A DNA stretch of 6,434 nt from Pampinifervens sp037481935. Lineage in GTDB: Bacteria; Aquificota; Aquificia; Aquificales; Aquificaceae. The DNA is taken from contig NZ_JBJXCT010000023.1 of the NCBI RefSeq assembly GCF_046159715.1, positions 1-6,434 of the forward strand. Direction: 5' to 3'. Position 1 is the first letter of the stretch. Each line of letters opens with the position of its first letter. The translations under genes and the position numbers were made by a program. This document shows positions 1 through 5,551 of this stretch, in pieces. The notes below the pieces were generated by a model. That model was not told the DNA's origin, ran no database searches, and worked only from the letters and a program-made list of their open reading frames with translations.

Positions 1-2
1 TG

Positions 3-53
3 GCGGTAATTTCTTACAATCTCCATAGGCTCTGGAGTGCAGGGATGCTATAA
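3..53 (+). CDS. Possible 3' end of an upstream gene (partial)
   Basis: One plus-strand frame is open from the window edge to a TAA at 51-53. It reads as about 16 residues ending in LWSAGML, with AGG and CTC codon choice like the neighbouring genes. The other two plus frames stop at 7-9 and 26-28. The fragment is far too short to assign to a family, and an open frame of this length is common by chance. It is listed only because the c-552 promoter begins just after it, as expected if an upstream gene ended here. Confidence 0.22.
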   Translation, partial: AVISYNLHRLWSAGML

Positions 54-73
54 CTTGCAACTTGCGTTATAAT
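52..73 (+). promoter_or_regulatory. Promoter region of the cytochrome c-552 gene
   Basis: A perfect TATAAT lies at 68-73, 32 bp before the ATG. No good -35 box sits 16-18 bp upstream (45-50 reads ATGCTA). Instead a tandem 7-bp repeat, AACTTGC twice (52-65), fills the spacer just before the -10. A perfect -10 without a -35 could mean activator-dependent transcription; that part is inference. Confidence 0.5.
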
Positions 74-105
74 ATCTTAAGAGAATTTAAGTAAGGAGGT
101 TTAAC

Positions 106-408
106 ATGAAGAAGGTAGCTCTGACACTAGCAGCGGTTGTAGGACTTGCAGGGGCATCCTTTGCAAGCGAACAGCTCGCAAAACAGAAGGGCTGTATGGC
201 ATGCCACGACATGAAGGCAAAGAAAGTAGGTCCAAGCTACGCGGACATCGCAAAGAAATACGCTGGCAGGGCTGATGCGGTTGATTACCTTGCTGGCAAG
301 ATTAAGAAAGGTGGTGCAGGAGTGTGGGGTTCTGTTCCCATGCCTCCTCAGAATGTGACCGACGCAGAGGCAAAACAGCTGGCTCAGTGGGTAATGTCTG
401 TCAAATAA
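106..408 (+). CDS. Cytochrome c-552 (small monohaem class I cytochrome c)
   Basis: This is a soluble periplasmic electron carrier. Residues 1-20 form a signal peptide (MKK, then an Ala/Val/Leu-rich core), with likely cleavage after ASFA, leaving an 80-residue mature protein. The haem motif is C30-M-A-C33-H34, and M79 in SVPMPPQ is the expected sixth iron ligand (mature M59). The length, the Met position and most residues agree with the Hydrogenobacter thermophilus c-552 as I remember it, a model thermostable cytochrome. In that group it carries electrons from the bc1 complex to terminal acceptors; donation to the NorCB encoded at the other end of this window is inference. The ATG is preceded by a strong AAGGAGGT (93-100) at normal spacing. 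It appears to be a single-gene transcript ending at the hairpin at 417-432. Confidence 0.96.
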   Translation: MKKVALTLAAVVGLAGASFASEQLAKQKGCMACHDMKAKKVGPSYADIAKKYAGRADAVDYLAGKIKKGGAGVWGSVPMPPQNVTDAEAKQLAQWVMSVK

Positions 409-416
409 GTTTCAAC

Positions 417-432
417 GGGGGCTTATGCCCCC
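417..432. terminator. GC-rich hairpin terminator shared by convergent genes
   Basis: A perfect 6-bp stem, GGGGGC/GCCCCC, with a TTAT loop starts 8 bases after the c-552 stop. The plus-strand tail is only moderately T-rich (TCTTCT), and the minus-strand tail is weaker. On the minus strand the stem includes the last codons of the converging gene, whose TAA stop (425-423) lies in the loop. Its position between two convergent 3' ends supports a bidirectional terminator; the weak T-tracts lower certainty. Confidence 0.6.
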
Positions 433-767
433 TCTTCTAAGGGATTGCATCTGTTTATGTTTCCAAAACACTGAGGGCACAGGTCAAAAAACACTAAAAG
501 CCCCAGCCCCCCCAGCATCATGTTAACCTGGGTTATGACAAGGTTTTCCTGCCTTTCTGGCAGAACCTGATACCTCTCAAGCCTTTTCCCACATGCAGTC
601 AGTCCCTCTTGCTCACCTAATTTGTGAAACTGAAAAACAATCCTCTTTGTCCTCCTGCACTTCATCCACCTTGGTGTGAGGTCAAGAAGGACAAAGTTTA
701 TCTGAACATTCTGGTCTACAAGCTGGGCTTTTTGCACGAGTTTTTCAAACTTTTCTTTTTCAGTCAT
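423..767 (-). CDS. Conserved-looking small protein of unknown function, third gene of the nadA-ispG operon
   Basis: I do not recognise this 114-residue protein. It has no signal peptide. It starts with a charged, lysine-rich helix-like segment (1-15). A basic stretch around residues 33-43 includes C37. A hydrophobic patch (residues 83-95, MMLGGLGLLVFFD) is followed by C97-P-Q-C100 and C107; C59 is a further cysteine. The CPxC pair could be half of a metal or redox site, but no complete zinc-ribbon or ferredoxin pattern is visible. The start is well supported: GGAGGAGGT lies 8 nt upstream inside the 3' end of ispG, and the ATG overlaps the ispG stop by 8 bp, so translation is probably coupled. 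Its stop lies in the loop of the terminator hairpin. Its place behind two 4Fe-4S enzymes is suggestive only. Confidence 0.8.
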   Translation of the reverse strand: MTEKEKFEKLVQKAQLVDQNVQINFVLLDLTPRWMKCRRTKRIVFQFHKLGEQEGLTACGKRLERYQVLPERQENLVITQVNMMLGGLGLLVFFDLCPQCFGNINRCNPLEEGA

Positions 768-1815
768 ACTTCATTACCTCCTCCATCAGCGCCTGAGCCA
801 TCTCCTCCTCGCTTACCTTTTTTATGGGCTTGCCTTCCTTGAAGAGCCAGGCAAAGCCTCTGCCGCAGGCAAGTCCTATATCTGCTTCACGGGCTTCCCC
901 TATGGCGTTCACCACACAGCCCATAATAGCAACTTTAAGAGGCTTGTTCAAGTGCTTTAACTTCTCTTCCACCTCTCTTACCACCTTTGGCAGGTCCACT
1001 TCTATGCGTCCGCATGTAGGGCAGGCAATTATCTCTATACCCTTTCTCCTCAGACCAAGAGACTGCAAAATGCTATAAGCAACCTCCACTTCCACTTCGG
1101 GGTCGTCGGTGAGCGAAACTCTCACCGTGTCACCTATGCCTTTGTAGAGTAGAATACCTATACCCACAGAAGACTTTACTATGCCCTTTGTGCCCATACC
1201 TGCCTCTGTAATACCTATGTGAAGAGGAATGTCTGTATGCTGTGCAAAGAGCTCGTTAGCCTTTATGTTTTCAAGCACATCAGAGCCCTTTATGGAGACC
1301 TTGAAGTTATAAAAGCCCCAATTTTCAAACTTTTCAGACCAGCGCATGGCACTCTCAAATAGTGCCTGAGCACAGGGATAGCCATACTTTTCCAGAAGGT
1401 CTTTCTCCAATGAGCCTGAGTTTACACCTATGCGAACGGCAACGCCTTTTCCTTTTGCCTCTTCCACAATTTCTCTTACTATCTCTTCCTTTCCTATGTT
1501 GCCCGGGTTTATCCTTATGCCGTGCACGCCCTTTTCCATAGACCTGAAGGCATAAGAGGGTGCAAAGTGAATGTCTGCGATTACTGGCATGGGAGAGTTT
1601 TTCACAATTTCTGGCAGAGCCTCCAGGTCTTCCTCGTGGGGCACCGCCACCCTTATGAGCTCACAGCCAGCCTGTTGAAGCCTTCTTATCTGCTCAAGAG
1701 TTGCTTCTATGTCATGGGTCTTGGTGGAGGTCATGGACTGCACCACTATGGGGGCGTCTCCACCTACCTTTACCCATCCCACCTGTATCTGACGGGTTTT
1801 CCTGCGGGTAATCAT
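760..1815 (-). CDS. ispG: 4-hydroxy-3-methylbut-2-enyl diphosphate synthase, IspG/GcpE
   Basis: IspG catalyses the reductive ring opening of MEcPP to HMBPP, the penultimate step of the MEP isoprenoid pathway, in the cytosol. The 351 residues form the compact bacterial type: an N-terminal TIM-barrel domain (about 1-240; PIVVQSMT at 22-29, GIRINPGNIG at 99-108, VRIGVNSGSLE at 127-137) and a C-terminal 4Fe-4S domain. Cluster ligands are visible as C265-x2-C268 in ACPTCGR, C300 in MGCVVN and E307 in AIGEAREAD, the usual three Cys plus one Glu. Nothing essential is missing. The ATG overlaps the nadA stop in an ATGA (1815-1812), so the two are translationally coupled. Downstream it overlaps the small unknown gene by 8 bp. 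The electron donor is not encoded in this window. Confidence 0.98.
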   Translation of the reverse strand: MITRRKTRQIQVGWVKVGGDAPIVVQSMTSTKTHDIEATLEQIRRLQQAGCELIRVAVPHEEDLEALPEIVKNSPMPVIADIHFAPSYAFRSMEKGVHGIRINPGNIGKEEIVREIVEEAKGKGVAVRIGVNSGSLEKDLLEKYGYPCAQALFESAMRWSEKFENWGFYNFKVSIKGSDVLENIKANELFAQHTDIPLHIGITEAGMGTKGIVKSSVGIGILLYKGIGDTVRVSLTDDPEVEVEVAYSILQSLGLRRKGIEIIACPTCGRIEVDLPKVVREVEEKLKHLNKPLKVAIMGCVVNAIGEAREADIGLACGRGFAWLFKEGKPIKKVSEEEMAQALMEEVMKYD

Positions 1816-2780
1816 GAAAGCTCCAGCATCCTCAGTATGGGTCTTTTTGCCTTCTCTATTATATCCTCCGGCAGGCTAACCTCGTTTATCTCCTCTTTGA
1901 GAGTCTGGTAGACTTTTGGCAAGGTTATACCCTTCATGGTGCAGCAGTAGACAGTTCCGCAGTAGTTCATGGACTCGGGAAAGATGTATTCCTTGTAAGG
2001 GTTTTTCTTCATGAGGGTATGCTTTAGTCCCACTTCGGTTATCACTATCACCCTCTGGGCGTCACACGTGGTGGAGTAGTTGATTATCTGAGAGGTTGAG
2101 CCCACAAAGTCTGCAATGTCTATGACCTTTGGATGGCACTCAGGGTGCACCGCCACCTTTGCATCCGGGTAGAGTTCTTTAAGTTTCATGACTTCCCTTG
2201 CGGTAAACTCAAAGTGGGGTGGGCAAAAGCCCTGCCATATGACAAACTCCTTGTCTGGCACATGCCTTTTGACCCAGTTTCCCAGTGCCTGGTCTGGGAT
2301 AAAGATTATCTTCTTTGAGGTGAGCTTCTGCACCACCCTTATGGCGTTGGCAGAGGTCACGCACACATCGGAGACTGCCTTAACATCCGCGTTTGTATTC
2401 ACGTAGGCTACCACCTCAGCATCAGGATGCTTTTCTTTTAGCCTGAGCACATCATCGGCTTTTATCATATCCGCCATGGGGCATCCAGACTCAGGGTTTG
2501 GATGAAGGACCTTCTTTGTGGGGTTTACGATTTTTGCTGTCTCACACATAAAACGCACGCCACAGAAGACTATTATGTCCGCATCTGTCTGGCTTGCCTT
2601 TCGGGAGAGCTCCAGGGAATCTCCCACAAAGTCCGCAATATCCTGCACCTCTGGCCTCTGGTAGTAGTGGGCAAGAAGGACTGCGTTCTTTTCCTTTGCA
2701 AGCCTGCGCACCTCTTCCTGAAGTTCCTTTATATCCTCACCGCTCAGCTCCTGCTCTTTGAGAATTTCCAGCTGCACCAT
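1812..2780 (-). CDS. nadA: Quinolinate synthase NadA
   Basis: NadA condenses iminoaspartate with dihydroxyacetone phosphate to form quinolinate, the precursor of NAD. The 322 residues cover the triple-domain fold. Landmarks are HYYQRPEVQDIADFVGDSL (38-56), FCGVRFMCETAKI (72-84), SGCPMAD (98-104), WQGFCPPHFEF (182-192) and HPECHP (212-217). The 4Fe-4S ligands are most likely C100, C186 and C279, the last being in the pattern C-x2-MK-x2-TL. Additional cysteines C73, C79, C274 and C280 cluster nearby. No ribosome-binding site precedes the ATG (the 20 bases upstream have no purine-rich SD). The putative -10 lies so close that the mRNA may be leaderless. The first ~20 residues precede the family core, so a later start is possible. 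No nadB or nadC is visible here. Confidence 0.97.
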   Translation of the reverse strand: MVQLEILKEQELSGEDIKELQEEVRRLAKEKNAVLLAHYYQRPEVQDIADFVGDSLELSRKASQTDADIIVFCGVRFMCETAKIVNPTKKVLHPNPESGCPMADMIKADDVLRLKEKHPDAEVVAYVNTNADVKAVSDVCVTSANAIRVVQKLTSKKIIFIPDQALGNWVKRHVPDKEFVIWQGFCPPHFEFTAREVMKLKELYPDAKVAVHPECHPKVIDIADFVGSTSQIINYSTTCDAQRVIVITEVGLKHTLMKKNPYKEYIFPESMNYCGTVYCCTMKGITLPKVYQTLKEEINEVSLPEDIIEKAKRPILRMLELS

Positions 2781-2788
2781 AATGAGAG

Positions 2789-2800
2789 AATATATTACCA
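2789..2800 (-). promoter_or_regulatory. Candidate extended -10 promoter of nadA-ispG operon
   Basis: Read on the minus strand from 2800, the sequence is TGGTAATATATT, an extended -10 (TGN then TAATAT), with an overlapping TATATT. Either choice places transcription start within about 0-6 nt of the nadA ATG (2780), which would explain the missing Shine-Dalgarno. No convincing -35 is present. The call is based on position and motif only. Confidence 0.4.
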
Positions 2801-2811
2801 GCCTGAACCTG

Positions 2812-2820
2812 TGATAAGAT
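2812..2820 (+). promoter_or_regulatory. Candidate extended -10 promoter of the DUF190-crcB cassette
   Basis: TGATAAGAT is a good extended -10 (TGN plus TAAGAT). Transcription would start near 2827, about 3 nt before the ATG at 2830, giving an almost leaderless mRNA. This leaves no room for a fluoride riboswitch, and none of its conserved core is visible in the 49-bp gap. With a 17-bp spacer its -35 position coincides with the -10 of the opposing nadA promoter. Confidence 0.4.
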
Positions 2821-2829
2821 TTAAATCAG

Positions 2830-3144
2830 ATGGAGCTTGTGCTCGTTCGTATATTTCTGAGGGAAGATGACCGCCTTGAGGGAAAACCTGCCTATAGGAA
2901 GGTTCTGGAGCTTCTGAAAGAATACGGAGTTAGTGGTGCTACTGTTTTGAAGTCTATAATGGGTTATGGAACAACAGGTGAGCTTCACTACGAGGGGCTG
3001 GAGGTGCTCTCTTACAGCTTGCCTGTAGTGGTGGAGTTCGTGGAAGAAGAATCAAAAGCTATGGAAGCAATAAAGAAGCTTTCCAAACATAAAAACCTTG
3101 GTTTTATTACCTTTGAGAGGGCAGTCCTTTGGTCTTCCTCTTAG
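2830..3144 (+). CDS. DUF190 family protein (PII-like fold), first copy
   Basis: This is a 104-residue cytosolic protein of the DUF190/COG1993 family, whose solved members have a ferredoxin-like fold related to PII signalling proteins. Family marks are LVRIFLREDDRLEGKPAYR (4-22), the GVSGATVLKSIMGYG block (about 33-47) and the LPVVVEFVEEE strand (64-74). The molecular function of the family is not established, but it recurs beside crcB, so a regulatory role toward the fluoride channel is inferred. The C-terminus departs from the second copy after FITFERA. It ends in LWSSS, because these codons also encode the beginning of CrcB (16-bp overlap). The ATG has only a weak upstream GTGAT; a GTG three codons later is an alternative. 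Confidence 0.93.
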   Translation: MELVLVRIFLREDDRLEGKPAYRKVLELLKEYGVSGATVLKSIMGYGTTGELHYEGLEVLSYSLPVVVEFVEEESKAMEAIKKLSKHKNLGFITFERAVLWSSS

Positions 3145-3503
3145 CGGTTGCCATAGGTGGAGCTATCGGCTCAGTATTGAGGTTTATCCTATCAAAGTTT
3201 ATCCAGACAAGGGTGGGTCTAGAATTCCCCGTGGGCACGCTTGTGGTAAACCTTTCTTCTGCATTTCTTATTGGTTTTTTCTTTGCCTTCCTTGTGGAAA
3301 GGCTTGATATAACTCCTAACCTGAGGGCTCTTTTCATAACTGGTCTACTGGGTGGCTACTCTACATATTCCACTCTCTTTTACGAGGCTTACTACCTTAT
3401 GTTTAACGGTGAATGGCTGAAAGCTCTCCTTTATCTGATTCTGAGCAACCTGCTGGGGCTTCTGTTTGTTGGGCTGGGATATGGTCTTGGTAAAATGTTA
3501 TAG
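3129..3503 (+). CDS. crcB: CrcB/Fluc-family fluoride ion channel
   Basis: This is a small membrane protein of 124 residues with four predicted helices (about 2-22, 34-56, 65-91 and 97-122). Members of this family dimerise in antiparallel fashion and export fluoride passively. Family marks are GGAIGSVLRF (10-19), the P-x-GTLVVN block with the pore-lining Asn at N41, and TGLLGGYSTYSTLFYE (71-86). In the last block the two residues that are usually Phe (TTFSTF) are Y80 and L83, so the canonical Phe box is altered. The usual Gly three residues after N41 is Ser. The start is a TTG: the upstream in-frame stop at 3114-3116 leaves no ATG, and GAGAGG (3115-3120) lies 8 nt before it. It overlaps the preceding DUF190 gene by 16 bp, which suggests coupled translation. 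There is a single copy, so dual-topology homodimer assembly is expected. Confidence 0.95.
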   Translation: MVFLLAVAIGGAIGSVLRFILSKFIQTRVGLEFPVGTLVVNLSSAFLIGFFFAFLVERLDITPNLRALFITGLLGGYSTYSTLFYEAYYLMFNGEWLKALLYLILSNLLGLLFVGLGYGLGKML

Positions 3504-3521
3504 ATGAGGTGATTGAAGGCT

Positions 3522-3842
3522 ATGAAGTGTGAAGAAGCATTTCTTGTAAGGCTCTTTTTTGGTGAAAATGACAGACATGAAGGAAAGCCTCTATACAGAT
3601 ATGTGGTGGAGTTCTGCAGGCAGAGGGGCATAGCGGGTGCTACCGTCTTCAGGGGAATTCTGGGCTACGGTAAGTCCTCTGTCCTTCACAAGGCAGGGTT
3701 TTTCAGCCTATCCTCTGACCTTCCCATAGTGGTGGAGATAGTGGACTGTGAGGAAAAGGTTAACCAGATACTTCCAGAGCTTGCAAGGCTTGTAAAGGAC
3801 GGAATAATAACCCTGGAAAAGGTGAAAGTGATAAAGGCTTAG
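3522..3842 (+). CDS. DUF190 family protein (PII-like fold), second copy
   Basis: This 106-residue paralogue of the gene at 2830 lies immediately downstream of crcB. Shared marks are FLVRLFFGENDRHEGKPLYR, the GIAGATVFRGILGYG block and LPIVVEIVD. It keeps the family-typical ending GIITLEKVKVI that the first copy has lost. The first copy aligns with it throughout but is only moderately similar, so this is not a recent duplication. I chose ATG 3522 because GAGGTGA (3506-3512) lies 9 nt before it. An in-frame TTG at 3513 would add three residues but nearly touches the SD. The gene begins 18 bp after the crcB stop, so the three genes form one operon. Its stop is one base from the stop of the convergent norH. 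Confidence 0.93.
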   Translation: MKCEEAFLVRLFFGENDRHEGKPLYRYVVEFCRQRGIAGATVFRGILGYGKSSVLHKAGFFSLSSDLPIVVEIVDCEEKVNQILPELARLVKDGIITLEKVKVIKA

Positions 3843-3843
3843 C

Positions 3844-4137
3844 CTATTCCTCATGCCTTTTGTGCATCTCTACCACCACCCTCCACATTACTGGGGGTAT
3901 GAAGAGGTATGCAAATGTGCTGAAGAGGATTATGACACGCCACAGAAGGTCAAGATAGGGTGACAGGACCATGCCAAGACCTGAAAGAAATTGAAGAAGG
4001 GCAAAGGAATAAGAAGCTCTCGTAAGGAGGGGGAGGCCTGAGAACCTCCCCATGGCATAAAGTATGGCATAGGCCCCCGCAAAGAGGACCATCAGAAATC
4101 CGTAAAGCATGAGTTTATAGATGGTTTCAGCCAGCAA
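3844..4137 (-). CDS. norH: NorH, small third subunit of cytochrome c-dependent NO reductase
   Basis: This is a 97-residue membrane protein with three hydrophobic segments (about 9-29, 43-62 and 66-89) and a charged tail, HKRHEE. I identify it mainly by position and architecture. A small third gene, norH, co-transcribed with norC and norB, has been described in Thermus thermophilus and noted in Aquificales cNor clusters. Its product is a membrane subunit of the complex. No catalytic motif is visible. I chose the TTG at 4137 because GGGAGG (4149-4144) lies 6 nt upstream and the overlap with the norB stop is then only 11 bp. An ATG at 4188 would give 114 residues but has no SD (CCTCCT precedes it) and a 62-bp overlap with norB. 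An ATG at 4110 is a shorter alternative. Without an alignment the norH name is likely but not certain. Confidence 0.78.
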   Translation of the reverse strand: MLAETIYKLMLYGFLMVLFAGAYAILYAMGRFSGLPLLTRASYSFALLQFLSGLGMVLSPYLDLLWRVIILFSTFAYLFIPPVMWRVVVEMHKRHEE

Positions 4138-5536
4138 CTTCAGCCTCCCTGAGAGCTTCAACTCTTCTGCCGGCGGTGAGAAGGTCATACAGGAGGATTA
4201 TATAGGATAGGAAGAACATAACACCGAAGAAGAGCCTCCATCTGAAAGCCTCCTCCATCCAAGGGTGCATCTGAGCCTGCATGAAAGCCTCCCATGTGCT
4301 TCCGAGTGTGGCCCTTTCTATCATCGTCTGTGCAAAACCCGCAACGGTGAGGGCTGCTGTCATACCAAACATGCCTATTATCAAGCCCACATAGGCTATT
4401 TTCCACGGTGTTCCGTTGAGTATGTATCCCTCCTTAACCCTTGTTTTACCAAGGGCAAAGTAGAAGAGGGCAAGGTTTGCAGATACATAAGCCCCGAAGA
4501 AGGCGAGGTGTCCGTGCGCCGCAGCAAGCTGAGTGCCGTGGCTGAAGAGGTTTATCTGGGGCAGGGTATGCATAAAGCCCCACACGCCCGCACCAAAGAG
4601 ATTTCCAAAAGCCTGAGCGAAAGCCCAGAAGAGTGCAGGTCTGTTTACAGTTTTCAACTTGTGAACACCGGCGTCGTAAACCGCATGTATAACCATGGCA
4701 ACGAGTGGTAGAGGCTCAAGGGATGAGAAAAAGCCCCCAATTCCAAGCCAGTATTCTGGCGTTCCTATCCAGTAGTAGTGGTGTCCGAGTCCCAGTATTC
4801 CTGTTCCAAAGACAAGCATTACCTCCACATATAGCCACGCCTCTATTATCTTCCTTGGAGTTCCCAGAAGGTGCATCAGAAGCCATCCCATAAGAACGCC
4901 TACGAGGACTTCCCAGGTTGCCTCAACCCAGAGGTGAACAACCCACCACCACCAGAACTGGTCAACAGATATGTTTGGCGTAAAGAACATACCAGCAAGG
5001 TAAAGACCAAAGAGAAAGGCAAGGTCTACCATTAGAACACCCAGTATTCCCGTCAATCTTCTCGCAGCAACTGCAGTGCCTACTACATTGAAGGCAACTA
5101 TGAGGGCTACAGCCACTATACCAATGTCTGCCCACCTTGGTGCTTCTATGTATTCCCTTCCCTCAGTTATGAACCACATGGTAAAGAAATCACCAGAACC
5201 ATACTGTTTGAGAAGATACACAAGGACAACGACAGCTACCGCGCCTACAAAGGCAAAGTAGGCAAGCTTGCCCAGCTTTATTCCTACAACTTCCCTTCCT
5301 GTCTCAAGGGGTAAAAACCAGTATATGCCTGCTATGAAGCCCATAAGTAGCCACACGACCATTGCGTTTATGTGAAGCATCCTGTTGGTCATAAAGTTGA
5401 GGGTCCCGTAGAGAAAGTCTGGGTTAATGAACTGTATGGCAGCTAGAAGACCAAAGAGAAGCTGGGCGCCAAAAAGTATTATGGCTGTCCAGAAATACCA
5501 GAGGGCTAACTTCTGTGATTCATACAGCCTTTCCAT
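4127..5536 (-). CDS. norB: Nitric oxide reductase large subunit NorB (cNOR)
   Basis: NorB is the catalytic membrane subunit of the haem-copper oxidase superfamily and reduces 2 NO to N2O at a haem b3-FeB site. At 469 residues with about 12 helices it has the size of cytochrome c-dependent NorB and lacks the N-terminal extension of quinol-type enzymes. All metal ligands are visible: H55 (MLHINAM) and H343 for haem b, H341 (AAAHGHLAF) for haem b3, H201 (VVHLWVE), H252 and H253 (LGHHYYW) for FeB, and E205 as the FeB glutamate. E274 (SSLEPLPL) corresponds to the second conserved glutamate. The spacing from H201 to H343 matches Pseudomonas aeruginosa NorB with a constant offset of six, as I recall its numbering. 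The start has a full AAGGAGGTG SD that begins inside the norC stop codon, so NorC and NorB are coupled. Confidence 0.98.
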   Translation of the reverse strand: MERLYESQKLALWYFWTAIILFGAQLLFGLLAAIQFINPDFLYGTLNFMTNRMLHINAMVVWLLMGFIAGIYWFLPLETGREVVGIKLGKLAYFAFVGAVAVVVLVYLLKQYGSGDFFTMWFITEGREYIEAPRWADIGIVAVALIVAFNVVGTAVAARRLTGILGVLMVDLAFLFGLYLAGMFFTPNISVDQFWWWWVVHLWVEATWEVLVGVLMGWLLMHLLGTPRKIIEAWLYVEVMLVFGTGILGLGHHYYWIGTPEYWLGIGGFFSSLEPLPLVAMVIHAVYDAGVHKLKTVNRPALFWAFAQAFGNLFGAGVWGFMHTLPQINLFSHGTQLAAAHGHLAFFGAYVSANLALFYFALGKTRVKEGYILNGTPWKIAYVGLIIGMFGMTAALTVAGFAQTMIERATLGSTWEAFMQAQMHPWMEEAFRWRLFFGVMFFLSYIILLYDLLTAGRRVEALREAEVAG

Positions 5537-5551
5537 GGCTACACCTCCTTA
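5533..5551 (-). repeat. Copy 1 of 19-nt identical initiation segment (norB)
   Basis: Read on the minus strand this is TAAGGAGGTGTAGCCATGG, comprising the norC stop codon, the norB Shine-Dalgarno, the spacer and the norB ATG. The same 19 bases precede norC at 6223-6241. The flanks differ at once on both sides. Confidence 0.85.

Noticed and set aside
21..37. Small hairpin CTCCA/TGGAG as a terminator of an upstream gene
   Set aside because: The stem is only 5 bp with a 7-base loop and no T-tract on either strand.
1522..1911. A 129-codon plus-strand frame opposite ispG and nadA
   Set aside because: It spans the junction of two clear minus-strand genes, and its Gly/His-rich composition reflects the reverse complement of TIM-barrel codons.
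2781..2829. Fluoride (crcB) riboswitch upstream of the DUF190-crcB cassette
   Set aside because: The gap is only 49 bp, is A/T-rich, and lacks the conserved GATGG-type core and pseudoknot partners. The predicted transcript is almost leaderless.
3098..3307. Overlapping alternative frames on both strands across the start of crcB
   Set aside because: CrcB is clearly the coding frame here (conserved GGxxG and GTLxVN blocks). The others show no family features.
3844..4188. ATG 4188 as the start of norH
   Set aside because: It has no Shine-Dalgarno (CCTCCT precedes it) and a 62-bp overlap with norB. The TTG at 4137 has a well-spaced GGGAGG.
4265..4711. A 148-codon plus-strand frame opposite norB
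   Set aside because: It lies wholly inside norB on the other strand, has no SD or recognisable domain, and NorB is unambiguous with all ligands present.
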